In this document: in pieces, positions 16,319 through 25,326 of the stretch
How positions within the stretch are numbered: the first letter of the stretch is position 1
How the letters are laid out: each line of letters opens with the position of its first letter
Source of the DNA: JBGSUZ01 sp964404895
GTDB taxonomy: Bacteria; Bacillota; Clostridia; Peptostreptococcales; Acidaminobacteraceae
DNA: 64,000 nt
Direction of reading: 5' to 3'
NCBI GenBank assembly: GCA_964404895.1
Contig: CAYOLV010000001.1
Location: 868,001-932,000 of the forward strand
The notes under the pieces: generated by a model
The model's database searches: none
What the model saw: only the letters and a program-made list of their open reading frames with translations
What the model was told of the DNA's origin: nothing
Position numbers and translations under genes: made by a program

Positions 16319-16450
16319 TGTTATTATAAAGGGTTTAACTTTACTTTAAGGTTCTGTTAAACTATTTGTAATAAAAAGAATATGAAGACTTTATGAAATT
16401 TCCAAAATTGATTCCTTTTTAGTGTAAAATCAATTTTGGGAGGATTTCAT

Positions 16451-17257
16451 ATGACAGATCAGAGCAGAGACAACAACTTTAAAACAAATAATCGAAATCG
16501 AAATAAAAAGAAAAAGAAAAAGGGCAGGGGCTGCAGAGGTATATTCGTAGGCTTGCTGTTATTGTTCATACTCATTTTTGGCGTTAGGTTTTTCGTGATC
16601 GACTCAGAACGAATTGTTATAGCCATTGACCCGGGACACGGCGGCCTTGACATAGGCGCAAAAGGAATTATTAATGAAGCGGGCATGAACGAAAGAACAG
16701 CTAAGAATTTGTATAAACTACTCAAAGAAGATAAACGATTTAAACCTGTCTATACTAGAAAATTTAAAGAGGATGTCAAATACACCCTTGCAGAAAGAAT
16801 TAAAGCTTCCGATAAGAGTCGGGCAAGCCTTCTCATTAGCATTCACGGAAACTCTAGCAGCAATAAAGCGAGTCGCGGCTTTGAATGTTATGCCTCACCA
16901 CCAGGTAGGAAAAATCACGAGGCCTCTGTAAAATTTGCTACTATAATAGCTGAAAAAATAGGCGCTGGAGGTCATCGGCTACGAGGTGAAAACGGGGTCA
17001 GATTTTTGTACTATGTGGAATCTGACAAAAAAGGAAGCACCCTCGACATAAGAGAGTCCAGCTATACCAATACTGAGAGAACAGAAGCGGGTATTGCAAT
17101 GGTTGAAAACCCCAAGTGTCCATCGGTGTTGGTTGAACAGTGTTTTGTCAATAATCTGGAAGATTATGAGCAGTGGGGTAGCGAGACAGGCGCAGAAAAG
17201 TCAGCGCAAGTTTACTATGAAGCTATTTTGGAATATTTTGGGAGGCTAGCACAATGA
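16451..17257 (+). CDS. N-acetylmuramoyl-L-alanine amidase (Amidase_3)
   Basis: 268 residues, a zinc amidase that cleaves the amide between muramic acid and the stem peptide. A very basic N-terminal stretch (RNRNKKKKKKGRGCRG) precedes one membrane helix (about 35-52), then the catalytic domain: AIDPGHGGLDIGAKG with the first Zn His, an ERTAKNLYKLLK Glu ligand, LLISIHGNSSSNKASRGFE with the second His, and VLVEQCFVNNLED with the catalytic Glu. It is predicted to be membrane-tethered outside the cell. ATG at 16451 follows GGGAGGATTTCAT. Its stop overlaps the next start (ATGA). Confidence 0.92.
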   Translation: MTDQSRDNNFKTNNRNRNKKKKKKGRGCRGIFVGLLLLFILIFGVRFFVIDSERIVIAIDPGHGGLDIGAKGIINEAGMNERTAKNLYKLLKEDKRFKPVYTRKFKEDVKYTLAERIKASDKSRASLLISIHGNSSSNKASRGFECYASPPGRKNHEASVKFATIIAEKIGAGGHRLRGENGVRFLYYVESDKKGSTLDIRESSYTNTERTEAGIAMVENPKCPSVLVEQCFVNNLEDYEQWGSETGAEKSAQVYYEAILEYFGRLAQ

Positions 17258-17667
17258 AAAAAATAGAAGTGGCGGCGGCCATTATCATACATAACAATGA
17301 AATTCTCTGTATGCAGAGAGGTGAGAGTAAATTCAGCTATATGTCTTATAAATACGAGTTTCCCGGTGGCAAGTTGGAGCATGGAGAAAGCTCTGTGGAA
17401 GCTTTGAAACGTGAAATTAAAGAAGAAATGAACCTAGACCTTTCAGTCGATGAAAAAGCCCTCTACATGACTGTTCAGCACCAGTACCCTGACTTTTACC
17501 TGACTATGCACAGCTATATTTGTCCAGTGACAGACCGAGTCTTTGAAAAACTAGAACACCATCACGCCCTATGGCTGACAACAGACCAGCTGGGAACGCT
17601 GGACTGGGCGGAAGCAGACATTCCAATTGCCGAGAAACTCATGAAGGACGGCATAAACCTTGGATAA
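17254..17667 (+). CDS. NUDIX hydrolase, MutT/8-oxo-dGTP diphosphatase-like
   Basis: 137 residues with a complete Nudix box: GGKLEHGESSVEALKREIKEEMN (G-x5-E-x7-R-E-x2-E-E pattern). The start KKIEVAAAIIIHNNEILCMQRG is typical of MutT-like nucleotide-pool sanitising enzymes. It overlaps the amidase gene by 4 bases (ATGA), so the two are translationally coupled, although no functional link is known. A terminator follows at 17701. Confidence 0.9.
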   Translation: MKKIEVAAAIIIHNNEILCMQRGESKFSYMSYKYEFPGGKLEHGESSVEALKREIKEEMNLDLSVDEKALYMTVQHQYPDFYLTMHSYICPVTDRVFEKLEHHHALWLTTDQLGTLDWAEADIPIAEKLMKDGINLG

Positions 17668-17700
17668 GCCCCTAAAAAAAATCAATTAGAAACATAAAAA

Positions 17701-17739
17701 ATCCACCTTCAAGTACAACTTTGAAGGTGGATTTTTTTA
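17701..17739 (+). terminator. Intrinsic terminator
   Basis: Perfect 12-bp stem ATCCACCTTCAA (17701-17712) / TTGAAGGTGGAT (17721-17732), then T run. A-rich on the other side, so it may also act for the minus-strand ABC operon ending at 17804. Confidence 0.85.
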
Positions 17740-17803
17740 TGAAATTCAAAAGTGAAAAGGAAAGAGCGAATGCTTTTTTAAGCTCATAAGGGAGGGGGAT
17801 CGG

Positions 17804-18895
17804 TTATGAGCTTACCCTAAACTGACTACGCTCCATTTCCTTATCCTTTTGCCGTTTCCAGGAATGCAGAATCAGCGCTAGGGTAACGACACCGTAGGAG
17901 ACAAACATTCTAAAGTATTCGCCGAGCATAGCCGAACCCGTAATATGTTTACCTGCCATTGGCATGACGAGGAACATTAAGTGGAAGAGGGCAGTCCCTA
18001 CAATGGCGTTGGTAATAGTAGCTTTTGCAACTGTAGCGCCTCCGACTAGAAGTGCCGCCGCTGCAAACAAAGCCGCTTGGTCAGCGCCGTTATAGGTGTT
18101 AAGGGTTCCAATGTTTTGAAGGTAAATGATTTGACCGTAGCTTGCGAGTACAGTTGAAATGACAATAGACTGAATTCTAGTCTTTTCAACAGCAATCCCA
18201 GCAGAGCCTGAAACGTGCATGTCTTGACCGACGGCTCTCATGTCTTGTCCTAATTTAGTTTTTCTAAACCAAAGGGTAAAGAGACAAATTAGGCCAATGA
18301 TGATAAAAGTACCGAGTGGAATTCCAACTTTACCAATATGGATAAACCACAAATTGTCAAAGCCTTTAGCAACATCCAGTGTCAATGCGTTTCTTACGCC
18401 AAATCCTCTTGAAAGGAGCATGCCTGAGTCTTTGAACGGAATTAATGAACCGCAAATATAGAGTAAAAAGAATTGGTAGATCCCTGCAATAAACAGACCC
18501 AGCATCATAGAAGTAATCATTTCACGGCCTTTTGCTCTGTTAAGTACAGCACCGCCAAAATAACCGAGTACCATGGCGATTGGTGTAGCAATAAGGGCTG
18601 CCAGCAGAAGACCAGGAGCGCCTTTTAAGCCCCAGTCTGTAATGAAAATGAGTCCAATCTGACCAGCCATCGCACCAAGAACCATGCCAAAGTTGATCCC
18701 CATACCCGCCATAACTGGCAGGAGCAAGGCCAAAACAAGGAATGAGTTTCTCACCAGGCGGGTGATGATGTTGTTCATTAAGTAGTTGCCCGAGTAACCT
18801 GCATAAGGAATTGCAATCATACAGATGATGAGGAACAAGAGGGGAACCGCACTGGCTGTAAGCATTTTTCTAAATTTGAGCTGATTACTATTCAT
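17804..18895 (-). CDS. ABC transporter permease 2 (BPD_transp_2 family)
   Basis: 363 residues with about ten membrane helices, of the sugar/nucleoside-type permease family (RbsC, YufP-like). Recognisable are the GMGINFGMVLGAMAGQIG segment and the GYFGGAVLNRAKGREMITSMMLGLF cytoplasmic loop that contacts the ATPase. The C-terminal half has KLGQDMRAVGQDMHVSGSAGI, the second family signature. Gene order is binding protein, ATPase, permease 1, permease 2. GAGGTAG precedes ATG at 18895; the gap to permease 1 is 3 bases, indicating tight coupling. Confidence 0.9.
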   Translation of the reverse strand: MNSNQLKFRKMLTASAVPLLFLIICMIAIPYAGYSGNYLMNNIITRLVRNSFLVLALLLPVMAGMGINFGMVLGAMAGQIGLIFITDWGLKGAPGLLLAALIATPIAMVLGYFGGAVLNRAKGREMITSMMLGLFIAGIYQFFLLYICGSLIPFKDSGMLLSRGFGVRNALTLDVAKGFDNLWFIHIGKVGIPLGTFIIIGLICLFTLWFRKTKLGQDMRAVGQDMHVSGSAGIAVEKTRIQSIVISTVLASYGQIIYLQNIGTLNTYNGADQAALFAAAALLVGGATVAKATITNAIVGTALFHLMFLVMPMAGKHITGSAMLGEYFRMFVSYGVVTLALILHSWKRQKDKEMERSQFRVSS

Positions 18896-18898
18896 AAA

Positions 18899-19933
18899 CT
18901 ACCTCGCTTTCCTAGTCAGCGCGTAGACAATCATCCCGTTTGAAACAATGATCCGAAGGATCTCTGAAACGTCAATGTTGATCGCACTGTTAATGACCGA
19001 AGGCGTCATGGTGAGAATGCCTTGGAAGAGGAATGTTCCGATAATGACGTTGGTAATAGAAGCTTTGTTGACGGACGCGCCTCCCAGTAAGATTGCCGCC
19101 ACAGAAGGGAAGACAAAAGCTAAAGGCGAGTTGTACATTTGAATAAATCCAAAACTTTGCTGATAGACAATAATGCCCACTGCCGCTAACATGGTAGAAA
19201 GCACAACAGAGTAAATTCTCATTTTATCAATGTTGATACCTGAAGCTCTTGCAAAATCAGGATTTGAACCTACTGCTGTAATAGCGGTTCCCGTCTTAGT
19301 TTTAAAAAATGCCCAAACGAGCAAGGACATGAATGCAAAGAATAGAAAGACCCCCGTTGGGAAAATGAAATTCTTTGAAATATCGATTTTTAAAAAGTTG
19401 CTGATTTGCTGAGCCCAGTAGTCCTGTATGCTGATGGTGACACGCAGGCCTTCGCCTTTGAAACCTTGAACACTAGAAGGGTTCTTAAAGGGAAGGATTA
19501 GCCACATCATGTTCATTAAGAAGACAAATGAGAAGCCCACATAGGTGGCAATAATCATTTCGTCTCCTTTAACGCGATTAAGGAGCATGCCATATAAATA
19601 ACCAAATATGGCGGCGACAACCAGTCCAATGGCAACAGCACACAGAATGCCGGGAAGACCCTTTAAACCAAATTCAAGGGAGGTAACGGCTCCGAGCATA
19701 CCTGCGACCAAACCCACTGGAATTCCAAAGTTCAAACCACAGCCAGACTGGATCATTGGCACCATAGACAACACAAGAATAGCACTCATGCCAAAACGAA
19801 CGCTGACGTCGTTTATAGACGAGTCAATTGCAACACCGAAGAAAGGTGCCAATATGAACAAAGAAAGCAGAAAGAGTCCGATGATAATTCTAGGCCAGCC
19901 AAAGTTTTTAATAAATTGATTTACCGCAACCAT
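18899..19933 (-). CDS. ABC transporter permease 1 (BPD_transp_2 family)
   Basis: 344 residues, about ten membrane helices. It parallels permease 2: QSGCGLNFGIPVGLVAGMLG, YLYGMLLNRVKGDEMIIATYVGF and TKTGTAITAVGSNPDFARASGINIDKMRIYSVVLS. The two permeases presumably form a heterodimeric channel. The start overlaps the end of the ATPase gene by 13 bases. Substrates of such importers are sugars, nucleosides or autoinducers; the specific ligand here is unknown because the binding protein belongs to DUF3798. Confidence 0.9.
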   Translation of the reverse strand: MVAVNQFIKNFGWPRIIIGLFLLSLFILAPFFGVAIDSSINDVSVRFGMSAILVLSMVPMIQSGCGLNFGIPVGLVAGMLGAVTSLEFGLKGLPGILCAVAIGLVVAAIFGYLYGMLLNRVKGDEMIIATYVGFSFVFLMNMMWLILPFKNPSSVQGFKGEGLRVTISIQDYWAQQISNFLKIDISKNFIFPTGVFLFFAFMSLLVWAFFKTKTGTAITAVGSNPDFARASGINIDKMRIYSVVLSTMLAAVGIIVYQQSFGFIQMYNSPLAFVFPSVAAILLGGASVNKASITNVIIGTFLFQGILTMTPSVINSAINIDVSEILRIIVSNGMIVYALTRKAR

Positions 19934-21549
19934 TGTTTTTCACCTACCTCGTTGATTTTAAACTCACCTGACATCAGGAGGCCGTATTCGCTAATTTCTG
20001 CGTCTGGCGGCAGAATGCCGTATACTTCACCCTCACAGACGATGGCGACTCGGTCGCAAACACTTCTGAGTTCTTCCAGCTCAGAAGAAATAATGACGAC
20101 AGTAGTGTTTCTTTCTGCATTGTATTTTTTCAAAGAATCTAAAACCAATTGTTTAGCACCGACGTCAATGCCTCTCGTTGGCTCTGAAACGAAGAGAAGA
20201 CTAGGTTCCATGGCAAAGGCTTTTGCAAGGCAGACTTTTTGCTGGTTACCGCCTGAAAGGTTTCGAGCTGGCTGTTTCTCGCTGGTACATTTGATTTCAA
20301 GAGATTTTATGTACTCTGCCGCACAGGTCTTCATGGCATGTTCATCTCTAAAGGAGATCAACCCACCTAAGTAACGTTTTAAAAATTTATTCTGAACCTG
20401 CATGGCGTTAAAGGCAATATTCCAATCAATGGGCTCGTCCAGAAGCAGTCCAACACCCCGACGATCTTCAGACACACAGGCAATCCCAGCTTGAAGGGCT
20501 TCGTAAGTGTTGTTAAGTTTTAAAGATTTTCCTTCAAAACTCATTTCTCCGCCAGCGGCAAAGAGTCCCATGATTCCGTTGGGAATCCCTAGTTTCCCTT
20601 GTCCTGCAAGCCCGCCAATGCCCAGTATTTCACCTTTTCTCACTTTGAGATTGAGTTTCTTTACCGTTTCCCCTGGCATATCCACCCACATGTTCTTAGC
20701 TTCAAATATGATATCGTTTTGGCTGAAGTCACGACCGACGTGTTTACGGTTCTGATCCGCATTGTCAACTTCACGACCAACCATCCATTCTGCAATCTGT
20801 TTGATTTCAACACCTTTAGCAGGTTGTTCTACAATGACCAAACCATCTCTGAGGACGACGATTTTATCGCAGACCGAAGTAATTTCGTGGAGGCGATGGG
20901 AGATGAAAATGATGGAGACCCCCATTGAAGCCAGTTTTCTCATGGCAGTGAGCAAAATTTCTGCTTCAGATTCTGTCAAAACCGCTGTTGGTTCGTCCAG
21001 TACAAGAAGTTTAACGTTGTCTCGGTCAATTTCTCTGGCAATTTCAATAAATTGTTTGTGACCGACAGGCATTTCAGAGACAAGGGTGTCTGGGTTAATG
21101 TTGACACCAAGGGTATCTATAGCTTTCTGAGCGGATTTTCTAATTTCTTCAAAATCAACAGTTTCTAAGCGCTTGCCAAGCATTTTGGAAAGCACAGAGC
21201 TTTTAGTTTTTTCCATGTTAAGCAGTATATTCTCTGATGTGGTGAAACCAGGAATCAATGAGAATTCTTGATGAACCATACCGATGCCAGCCTTAAGGGC
21301 ATCCACGGGGTCTTTAAAATTAATCTGCTGGTCTTCTAGATAAATTGCGCCTTCATAACCGCCGGTTTCAGCAATGACTGGCATACCGAACAGGATTTTC
21401 ATTAGGGTGGATTTGCCGGCACCGTTTTCGCCAACAAGTCCCAATATTTCACCTTTTTCCAATGTGAAATTGACATCTTTTAGGACTCGGTTGCCATCGT
21501 ATTCTTTACCAATGTTTTCCACTCGAAGCAATGCTTGATTATTTGACAA
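19921..21549 (-). CDS. ABC transporter ATPase with two nucleotide-binding domains
   Basis: About 542 residues, a sugar/nucleoside-type duplicated ATPase. The first domain has Walker A LVGENGAGKSTLMK, Q-loop MVHQEFSL and Walker B LLVLDEPTAVLT, with a signature degenerated to SEMPVGHKQ. The second domain has GIGGLAGQGK in place of a classical Walker A, intact signature NLSGGNQQK and Walker B LLFVSEPTRGID. This asymmetry is normal for the family. TTG at 21549 is preferred to ATG at 21576: AGAGAGGTGAAG lies just ahead of TTG, while the ATG has no site and sits against a hairpin. Confidence 0.9.
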   Translation of the reverse strand: MSNNQALLRVENIGKEYDGNRVLKDVNFTLEKGEILGLVGENGAGKSTLMKILFGMPVIAETGGYEGAIYLEDQQINFKDPVDALKAGIGMVHQEFSLIPGFTTSENILLNMEKTKSSVLSKMLGKRLETVDFEEIRKSAQKAIDTLGVNINPDTLVSEMPVGHKQFIEIAREIDRDNVKLLVLDEPTAVLTESEAEILLTAMRKLASMGVSIIFISHRLHEITSVCDKIVVLRDGLVIVEQPAKGVEIKQIAEWMVGREVDNADQNRKHVGRDFSQNDIIFEAKNMWVDMPGETVKKLNLKVRKGEILGIGGLAGQGKLGIPNGIMGLFAAGGEMSFEGKSLKLNNTYEALQAGIACVSEDRRGVGLLLDEPIDWNIAFNAMQVQNKFLKRYLGGLISFRDEHAMKTCAAEYIKSLEIKCTSEKQPARNLSGGNQQKVCLAKAFAMEPSLLFVSEPTRGIDVGAKQLVLDSLKKYNAERNTTVVIISSELEELRSVCDRVAIVCEGEVYGILPPDAEISEYGLLMSGEFKINEVGEKQWLR

Positions 21550-21581
21550 TTTCTTCACCTCTCTTGCCGTTTTCATGAAAA

Positions 21582-21607
21582 ACTGAGAGGGGACTAGCCC
21601 TCTCAGT
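21582..21607 (-). promoter_or_regulatory. Intercistronic hairpin between binding protein and ATPase genes
   Basis: ACTGAGAGGG (21582-21591) and CCCTCTCAGT (21597-21606) make a 10-bp stem without a long T run. Such intercistronic stems usually stabilise the upstream message, so the binding protein is made in excess over the transporter. Confidence 0.6.
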
Positions 21608-21623
21608 CTGTTCTATAAACGAA

Positions 21624-22865
21624 CTATTTGATGTTTTTATATTTGTCTGGAACGACTTCTTTAGAGTTGCCTAAGTAGCCTTGGCCGAAGACATAAGTGT
21701 CTTGGTAAACCATGATGTGATTTTTCTTTTCTTCGCCACTGACGCGGTCAACATAGAATGAACCATTCCATTCAGCGCCTGGAGTGTACATATCGAAAGC
21801 TTTCATAACGTCTTCAAATGAATCTTTTTTCATAGTGCCTTCAACAACATTTTTACCGAATTCTGTTAAAGCTTCTGTTGCTGTATAGCCATAAGAGTAA
21901 GCCCAAGTTCCCATTCTCTTAGCGCCGCCTTTTGCAACGACAGTTTCTTCAACCTTTTTGAGGATTTCTGGCCAGTTGCCGGCTTCAGCTTTAAGATCAA
22001 TACCGAAGGCACCTGGGTAACCCATGATTGGAGAAGGAAGGTCTGGCTCTACGAAGATAGCGCCAAGTTCAGCAACTCTCTTGAGAAGAGGCTCAGTTTG
22101 AGCATCGTTTGTACAGAAGAACGCAGTGTCTTTACCGTATTTTTCTACCCAAGCAGGCATTTTTTCCAAAATGAACTGTTGAGCTCCTGGTACGCCGACA
22201 TCACTCATAGGATCTGGAGCAGTTTCAGCTACGAATTTAAGACCGAGGTCTTTACAAGCTTCTTCCATAATAGTCTTTCTAAGTGAGAGAAGTTCAATAC
22301 TCATGTGTCTTGGGAAAGAAATATGAACGAAAGTTTTAGCGCCCATTTTCTTAGCAGCAAGAATCATGAGGTAGCCTCTGTTCACGTTATCTGGGTCAAT
22401 TGCAAGGTCAGCAGCTTTTTCAATCATAGCTGTATCTTCTTGAGGCGAGTTTGCTAAAAGAAGAATTTCAGGATTGATTTGTCTGATTTGCTCAAACGCA
22501 GCACTTGTTCCTGGAATCGCTTGGTTGACCACAATAACTTTCATGTCTGGGTCATCTGCAAGACCAACAATTGTTGAAATAGTTGTTTCTTGTTCTTGCA
22601 TGAAGTTGTCAGGATATGTAACATGTTTGATCATACCGCCGTTGTCTGCATCGCCATACTTAGCGATCATGGCTTCAGCACCCCTGAGCTCGTCTTCACC
22701 TTGAGATACTGTCCCTGTGACAATACCAATGTGGAATTTCGGTGCCTCTGCAGCTGTTTCAGTAGTGGTTCCAGCAGGTGCTGGTGTTGCTTGCTGTTTG
22801 CCGCATGCAGTCACTGTCATGACCATTGACAGCGATAGAGCAATTGCTAAAAGCTTTTTGAACAT
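21624..22865 (-). CDS. DUF3798 substrate-binding lipoprotein
   Basis: 413 residues. The signal peptide MFKKLLAIALSLSMVMTVTAC ends in lipobox VTAC, then a Thr/Ala/Pro linker. The mature domain matches DUF3798, a periplasmic-binding-protein-like family: FHIGIVTGTVSQGEDELRGAEAMIAKYG, MKVIVVNQAIPGTSAAFEQI, KTFVHISFPRHMSIELLS, TAFFCTNDAQTEPLLKRV, LPSPIMGYPGAFGIDL. It is presumably the receptor of the downstream ABC importer. AAGGGGGAACA precedes ATG. A hairpin follows the gene. Confidence 0.88.
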   Translation of the reverse strand: MFKKLLAIALSLSMVMTVTACGKQQATPAPAGTTTETAAEAPKFHIGIVTGTVSQGEDELRGAEAMIAKYGDADNGGMIKHVTYPDNFMQEQETTISTIVGLADDPDMKVIVVNQAIPGTSAAFEQIRQINPEILLLANSPQEDTAMIEKAADLAIDPDNVNRGYLMILAAKKMGAKTFVHISFPRHMSIELLSLRKTIMEEACKDLGLKFVAETAPDPMSDVGVPGAQQFILEKMPAWVEKYGKDTAFFCTNDAQTEPLLKRVAELGAIFVEPDLPSPIMGYPGAFGIDLKAEAGNWPEILKKVEETVVAKGGAKRMGTWAYSYGYTATEALTEFGKNVVEGTMKKDSFEDVMKAFDMYTPGAEWNGSFYVDRVSGEEKKNHIMVYQDTYVFGQGYLGNSKEVVPDKYKNIK

Positions 22866-22888
22866 AATTGTTCCCCCTTGATAAAATT

Positions 22889-22906
22889 TTCTCGTTGAGT
22901 CGAGAA
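22889..22906. promoter_or_regulatory. Inverted repeat in the leader of the DUF3798 importer operon
   Basis: TTCTCG (22889-22894) and CGAGAA (22901-22906) flank six bases. It lies just downstream of a minus-strand TATAAT (22921-22916) that has no good -35, so the promoter probably needs an activator. Confidence 0.45.
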
Positions 22907-22956
22907 TTTATGTTGATTATAGCTAATGAAAATAAAATTTGTTTTTTTATCACATA

Positions 22957-22969
22957 TTTCTCTGAGAAA
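22957..22969. promoter_or_regulatory. Palindrome in the divergent promoter region
   Basis: TTTCTC-T-GAGAAA, perfect around 22963, sits between the two divergent transcripts, about 36 bases upstream of the minus-strand -10. It shares the TTCTC/GAGAA core with the repeat at 22889-22906 and is a candidate binding site for the local response regulator. Confidence 0.4.
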
Positions 22970-23078
22970 ATTGAAAGATTTTTCAGAAAGTTTCATGTAC
23001 AATATTAAATGGGAAGCTGTATCCTTCAGTATTCGCAGTCGCTCATATTTAAGTTTTAAAAAGCGAGAGGGGATTGGA

Positions 23079-24713
23079 ATGAATCATTTAAAATGGTATT
23101 TAGCAGGAATTTTAGCCGGGTGTATCATATATGCTTCAATGGCGCTACATCCTTTCGAACAGCTTTCACTTCAAAGTCAAATGTCAGTCATGCAGTATTT
23201 TCCCGCCAATAAAAAAACCATTACCATAGGCAGGTCAAGCGATGCCATCAGCCTAGACCCAGCCATTACAACAGATAGAGAGTCGCTCAGTGTCACCACT
23301 AATATTTACGACACATTAGTCAAATACGACCTGACAGGCATGAATATAAAACCAGGACTTGCCAGTAGATGGTCAGTCAGCGAAGACGGTTTAATCTGGC
23401 GTTTTAATATTCGCAGAGATATCAGTTTTCAGGACGGGACACCACTGAATGCAAAAGCAATCGTCTTCAATTTTGAAAGATGGAAAGACGTGAACAACCC
23501 CTACCATACAGGACACTTTACCTATTGGAATATGAGTTTTGGCGGCTTTCCTGGAATAGTAAACAGCGTCCAAGCCCTTTCAGACGATGTAGTAGAAATT
23601 ACATTAAACAAACCCTATGCGCCATTCTTAACCACGTTAGCCATGCCAGCCTTTGGCATAGCCAGCCCTGAAGCCATTACCAAATACAATGAAGATCTAA
23701 AATACAAACCTGTTGGAACGGGTCCTTTCGTTTTTAAGTCATGGACAGAAGACGGGGTCATTACCTTAGAGAAAAACTTAAATTATTGGGACGATCAGGC
23801 CAAAGTAGATCGATTGGTTTTTAAGACGATTACTCAAAAGGAGAAACGCATTCAGGCGCTTCTTAATAATGAAATTCAAATTGCATATGATTTGTCAAAG
23901 GAAGAAGTGAGCCAAGTCAAGTATTCTAAACAGGCACAGCTGGTCATGAGACCCTATTTTAACGTGGGTTACTTATCTATGAACACGAAAAATCCCTACA
24001 TGTATGAAAAGTCAGTCAGACAGGCGATTGCTAAACTCATAGACAAAGATGCCATGATCAAAGAAGCTTTTGATTACTCCGCTAGACCAGCAGATACCTT
24101 TTTGCCGCCAATGATTTGGGGTTATAACGAAACCATCGAATCGCCAAAATACAGCGTTGAAGAGGCAAAAGCGCTGTTAGCAAGCGTTGGTCTTCAAGAC
24201 GGCTTCAAACTGGATCTGCTCGTTATGGATGAACCCAGAATTTACTTCCCTGAACCTTTAAAACTTGCCAATTTTATTAAAAAAAGTTTAGCCAAGGCTA
24301 ATATTGACGTCCAAATTCAAGCGGTACCGTGGCAGGAAGTCATTAAAATTGAGCAAAGTGGCGATTATGACATGGTTTTAGCAGGGTGGAGCGGTGACGT
24401 GGCTGATCCTGATAATTTTTTATACACCATGTTTTCTTCAGACAACGCCTCAGAAGGAGTTGTGAGCAACTATGCTTATTATAAGAACCCAATTGTAGAC
24501 CGCCTGCTGATTCAAGCGCGGCAATCGACAGATAAGGCCTTTAGGATCTCCCTTTACAGAAAGGCTCAAGAAATCATTGCGGAAGATTCGCCGGCAATTC
24601 CACTCGTCCATACCATGCCAGCTATGGGGGTCAGCAACAAAGTTATTGGCTATATACCTCAGGTCAGCGGCGTTGAGCCTCTGACGACAGTCAACTTAGT
24701 GAAGGAGAAATGA
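23079..24713 (+). CDS. Family 5 solute-binding lipoprotein linked to a two-component system
   Basis: About 544 residues. ATG at 23079 follows GAGAGGGGAT; the frame is open upstream but has no binding site there. The N-terminus (MNHLKWYLAGILAGC) is a lipoprotein signal with lipobox LAGC. The rest is an SBP_bac_5 protein: TIGRSSDAISLDPAITTDRESLSVTTNIYDTLV, WRFNIRRDISFQDGTPLNAKAIVFNFER, VRQAIAKLIDKDAMIKEAF, YDMVLAGWSGDVADPDNFLY. It is followed within a few bases by DUF6305, histidine kinase and response regulator genes but by no permease, so it may act as a ligand sensor rather than a transporter part. Confidence 0.9.
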   Translation: MNHLKWYLAGILAGCIIYASMALHPFEQLSLQSQMSVMQYFPANKKTITIGRSSDAISLDPAITTDRESLSVTTNIYDTLVKYDLTGMNIKPGLASRWSVSEDGLIWRFNIRRDISFQDGTPLNAKAIVFNFERWKDVNNPYHTGHFTYWNMSFGGFPGIVNSVQALSDDVVEITLNKPYAPFLTTLAMPAFGIASPEAITKYNEDLKYKPVGTGPFVFKSWTEDGVITLEKNLNYWDDQAKVDRLVFKTITQKEKRIQALLNNEIQIAYDLSKEEVSQVKYSKQAQLVMRPYFNVGYLSMNTKNPYMYEKSVRQAIAKLIDKDAMIKEAFDYSARPADTFLPPMIWGYNETIESPKYSVEEAKALLASVGLQDGFKLDLLVMDEPRIYFPEPLKLANFIKKSLAKANIDVQIQAVPWQEVIKIEQSGDYDMVLAGWSGDVADPDNFLYTMFSSDNASEGVVSNYAYYKNPIVDRLLIQARQSTDKAFRISLYRKAQEIIAEDSPAIPLVHTMPAMGVSNKVIGYIPQVSGVEPLTTVNLVKEK

Positions 24714-24715
24714 CA

Positions 24716-25318
24716 ATGAAAAAGACAAAAATTCTCCCAGCTATTTATTTTCTCATGGGGCTGCTGACCATTTTTCTGATTGTACTAGTCTTTAAAAAGG
24801 AACCTTCCGTCAACCCAACTCTAGCCAATTACACATTAAAATATATGGATGATAAGTCATTGCTCATTACCTCCGCGGGGCAGAGCACAGACACCTATAT
24901 TTTGCAGGATACAGTTAACGAACTTAGATTTCACAATCTGTTCATGCCCCAAGCAACCGTAATAGATATCGATACGACTCGAGCCATATTAGTGGTGGTG
25001 GGCTATAGCGAGGTAGGCATGAAACTGCATAATAAGAATTTTGAAGATGAATACACACGTATCGAAGCCTTAATTCAGCAGGCAGAAAAAACAAAAATAC
25101 CAATTGTGGCTATTTATGTGGGTGGAAAAGAAAGGCGCTCGGCAGAAACAGATCAACTGCTAGAACTGGTCGTTCCTCAGAGTAATCTAGTCATAGCAAC
25201 TTATTCAGGCAATAAAGACCGAAAAATTTCAGGCATGGCCAATCGTTATGGCATTCCCATATCTCTTATCAATCAATCTATGGACATGACAGAGCCTCTG
25301 GCGTCTGTGTTCAGATAG
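24716..25318 (+). CDS. DUF6305-family membrane-anchored protein
   Basis: About 200 residues with one N-terminal membrane helix (ILPAIYFLMGLLTIFLIVLVF) and an extracytoplasmic domain. The pattern LLITSAGQSTDTYILQDTV, a middle AILVVVGYSE segment, IPIVAIYVGGKERRSAETDQLLELVV and a terminal GNKDRKISGMANRYGIPISLI matches DUF6305, of unknown function. The GGKxRR step is the strongest hallmark. The second ATG (24716) is chosen since AGGAG is too close to the first (24710). It sits between a binding lipoprotein and a sensor kinase and may relay or bind the ligand. Confidence 0.75.
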   Translation: MKKTKILPAIYFLMGLLTIFLIVLVFKKEPSVNPTLANYTLKYMDDKSLLITSAGQSTDTYILQDTVNELRFHNLFMPQATVIDIDTTRAILVVVGYSEVGMKLHNKNFEDEYTRIEALIQQAEKTKIPIVAIYVGGKERRSAETDQLLELVVPQSNLVIATYSGNKDRKISGMANRYGIPISLINQSMDMTEPLASVFR

Positions 25319-25326
25319 GAGGTCAT

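Noticed and set aside
22926..23078. Upstream extension of the solute-binding lipoprotein frame
   Set aside because: The region holds the divergent promoters and palindromes; the signal peptide and ribosome binding site place the start at 23079.
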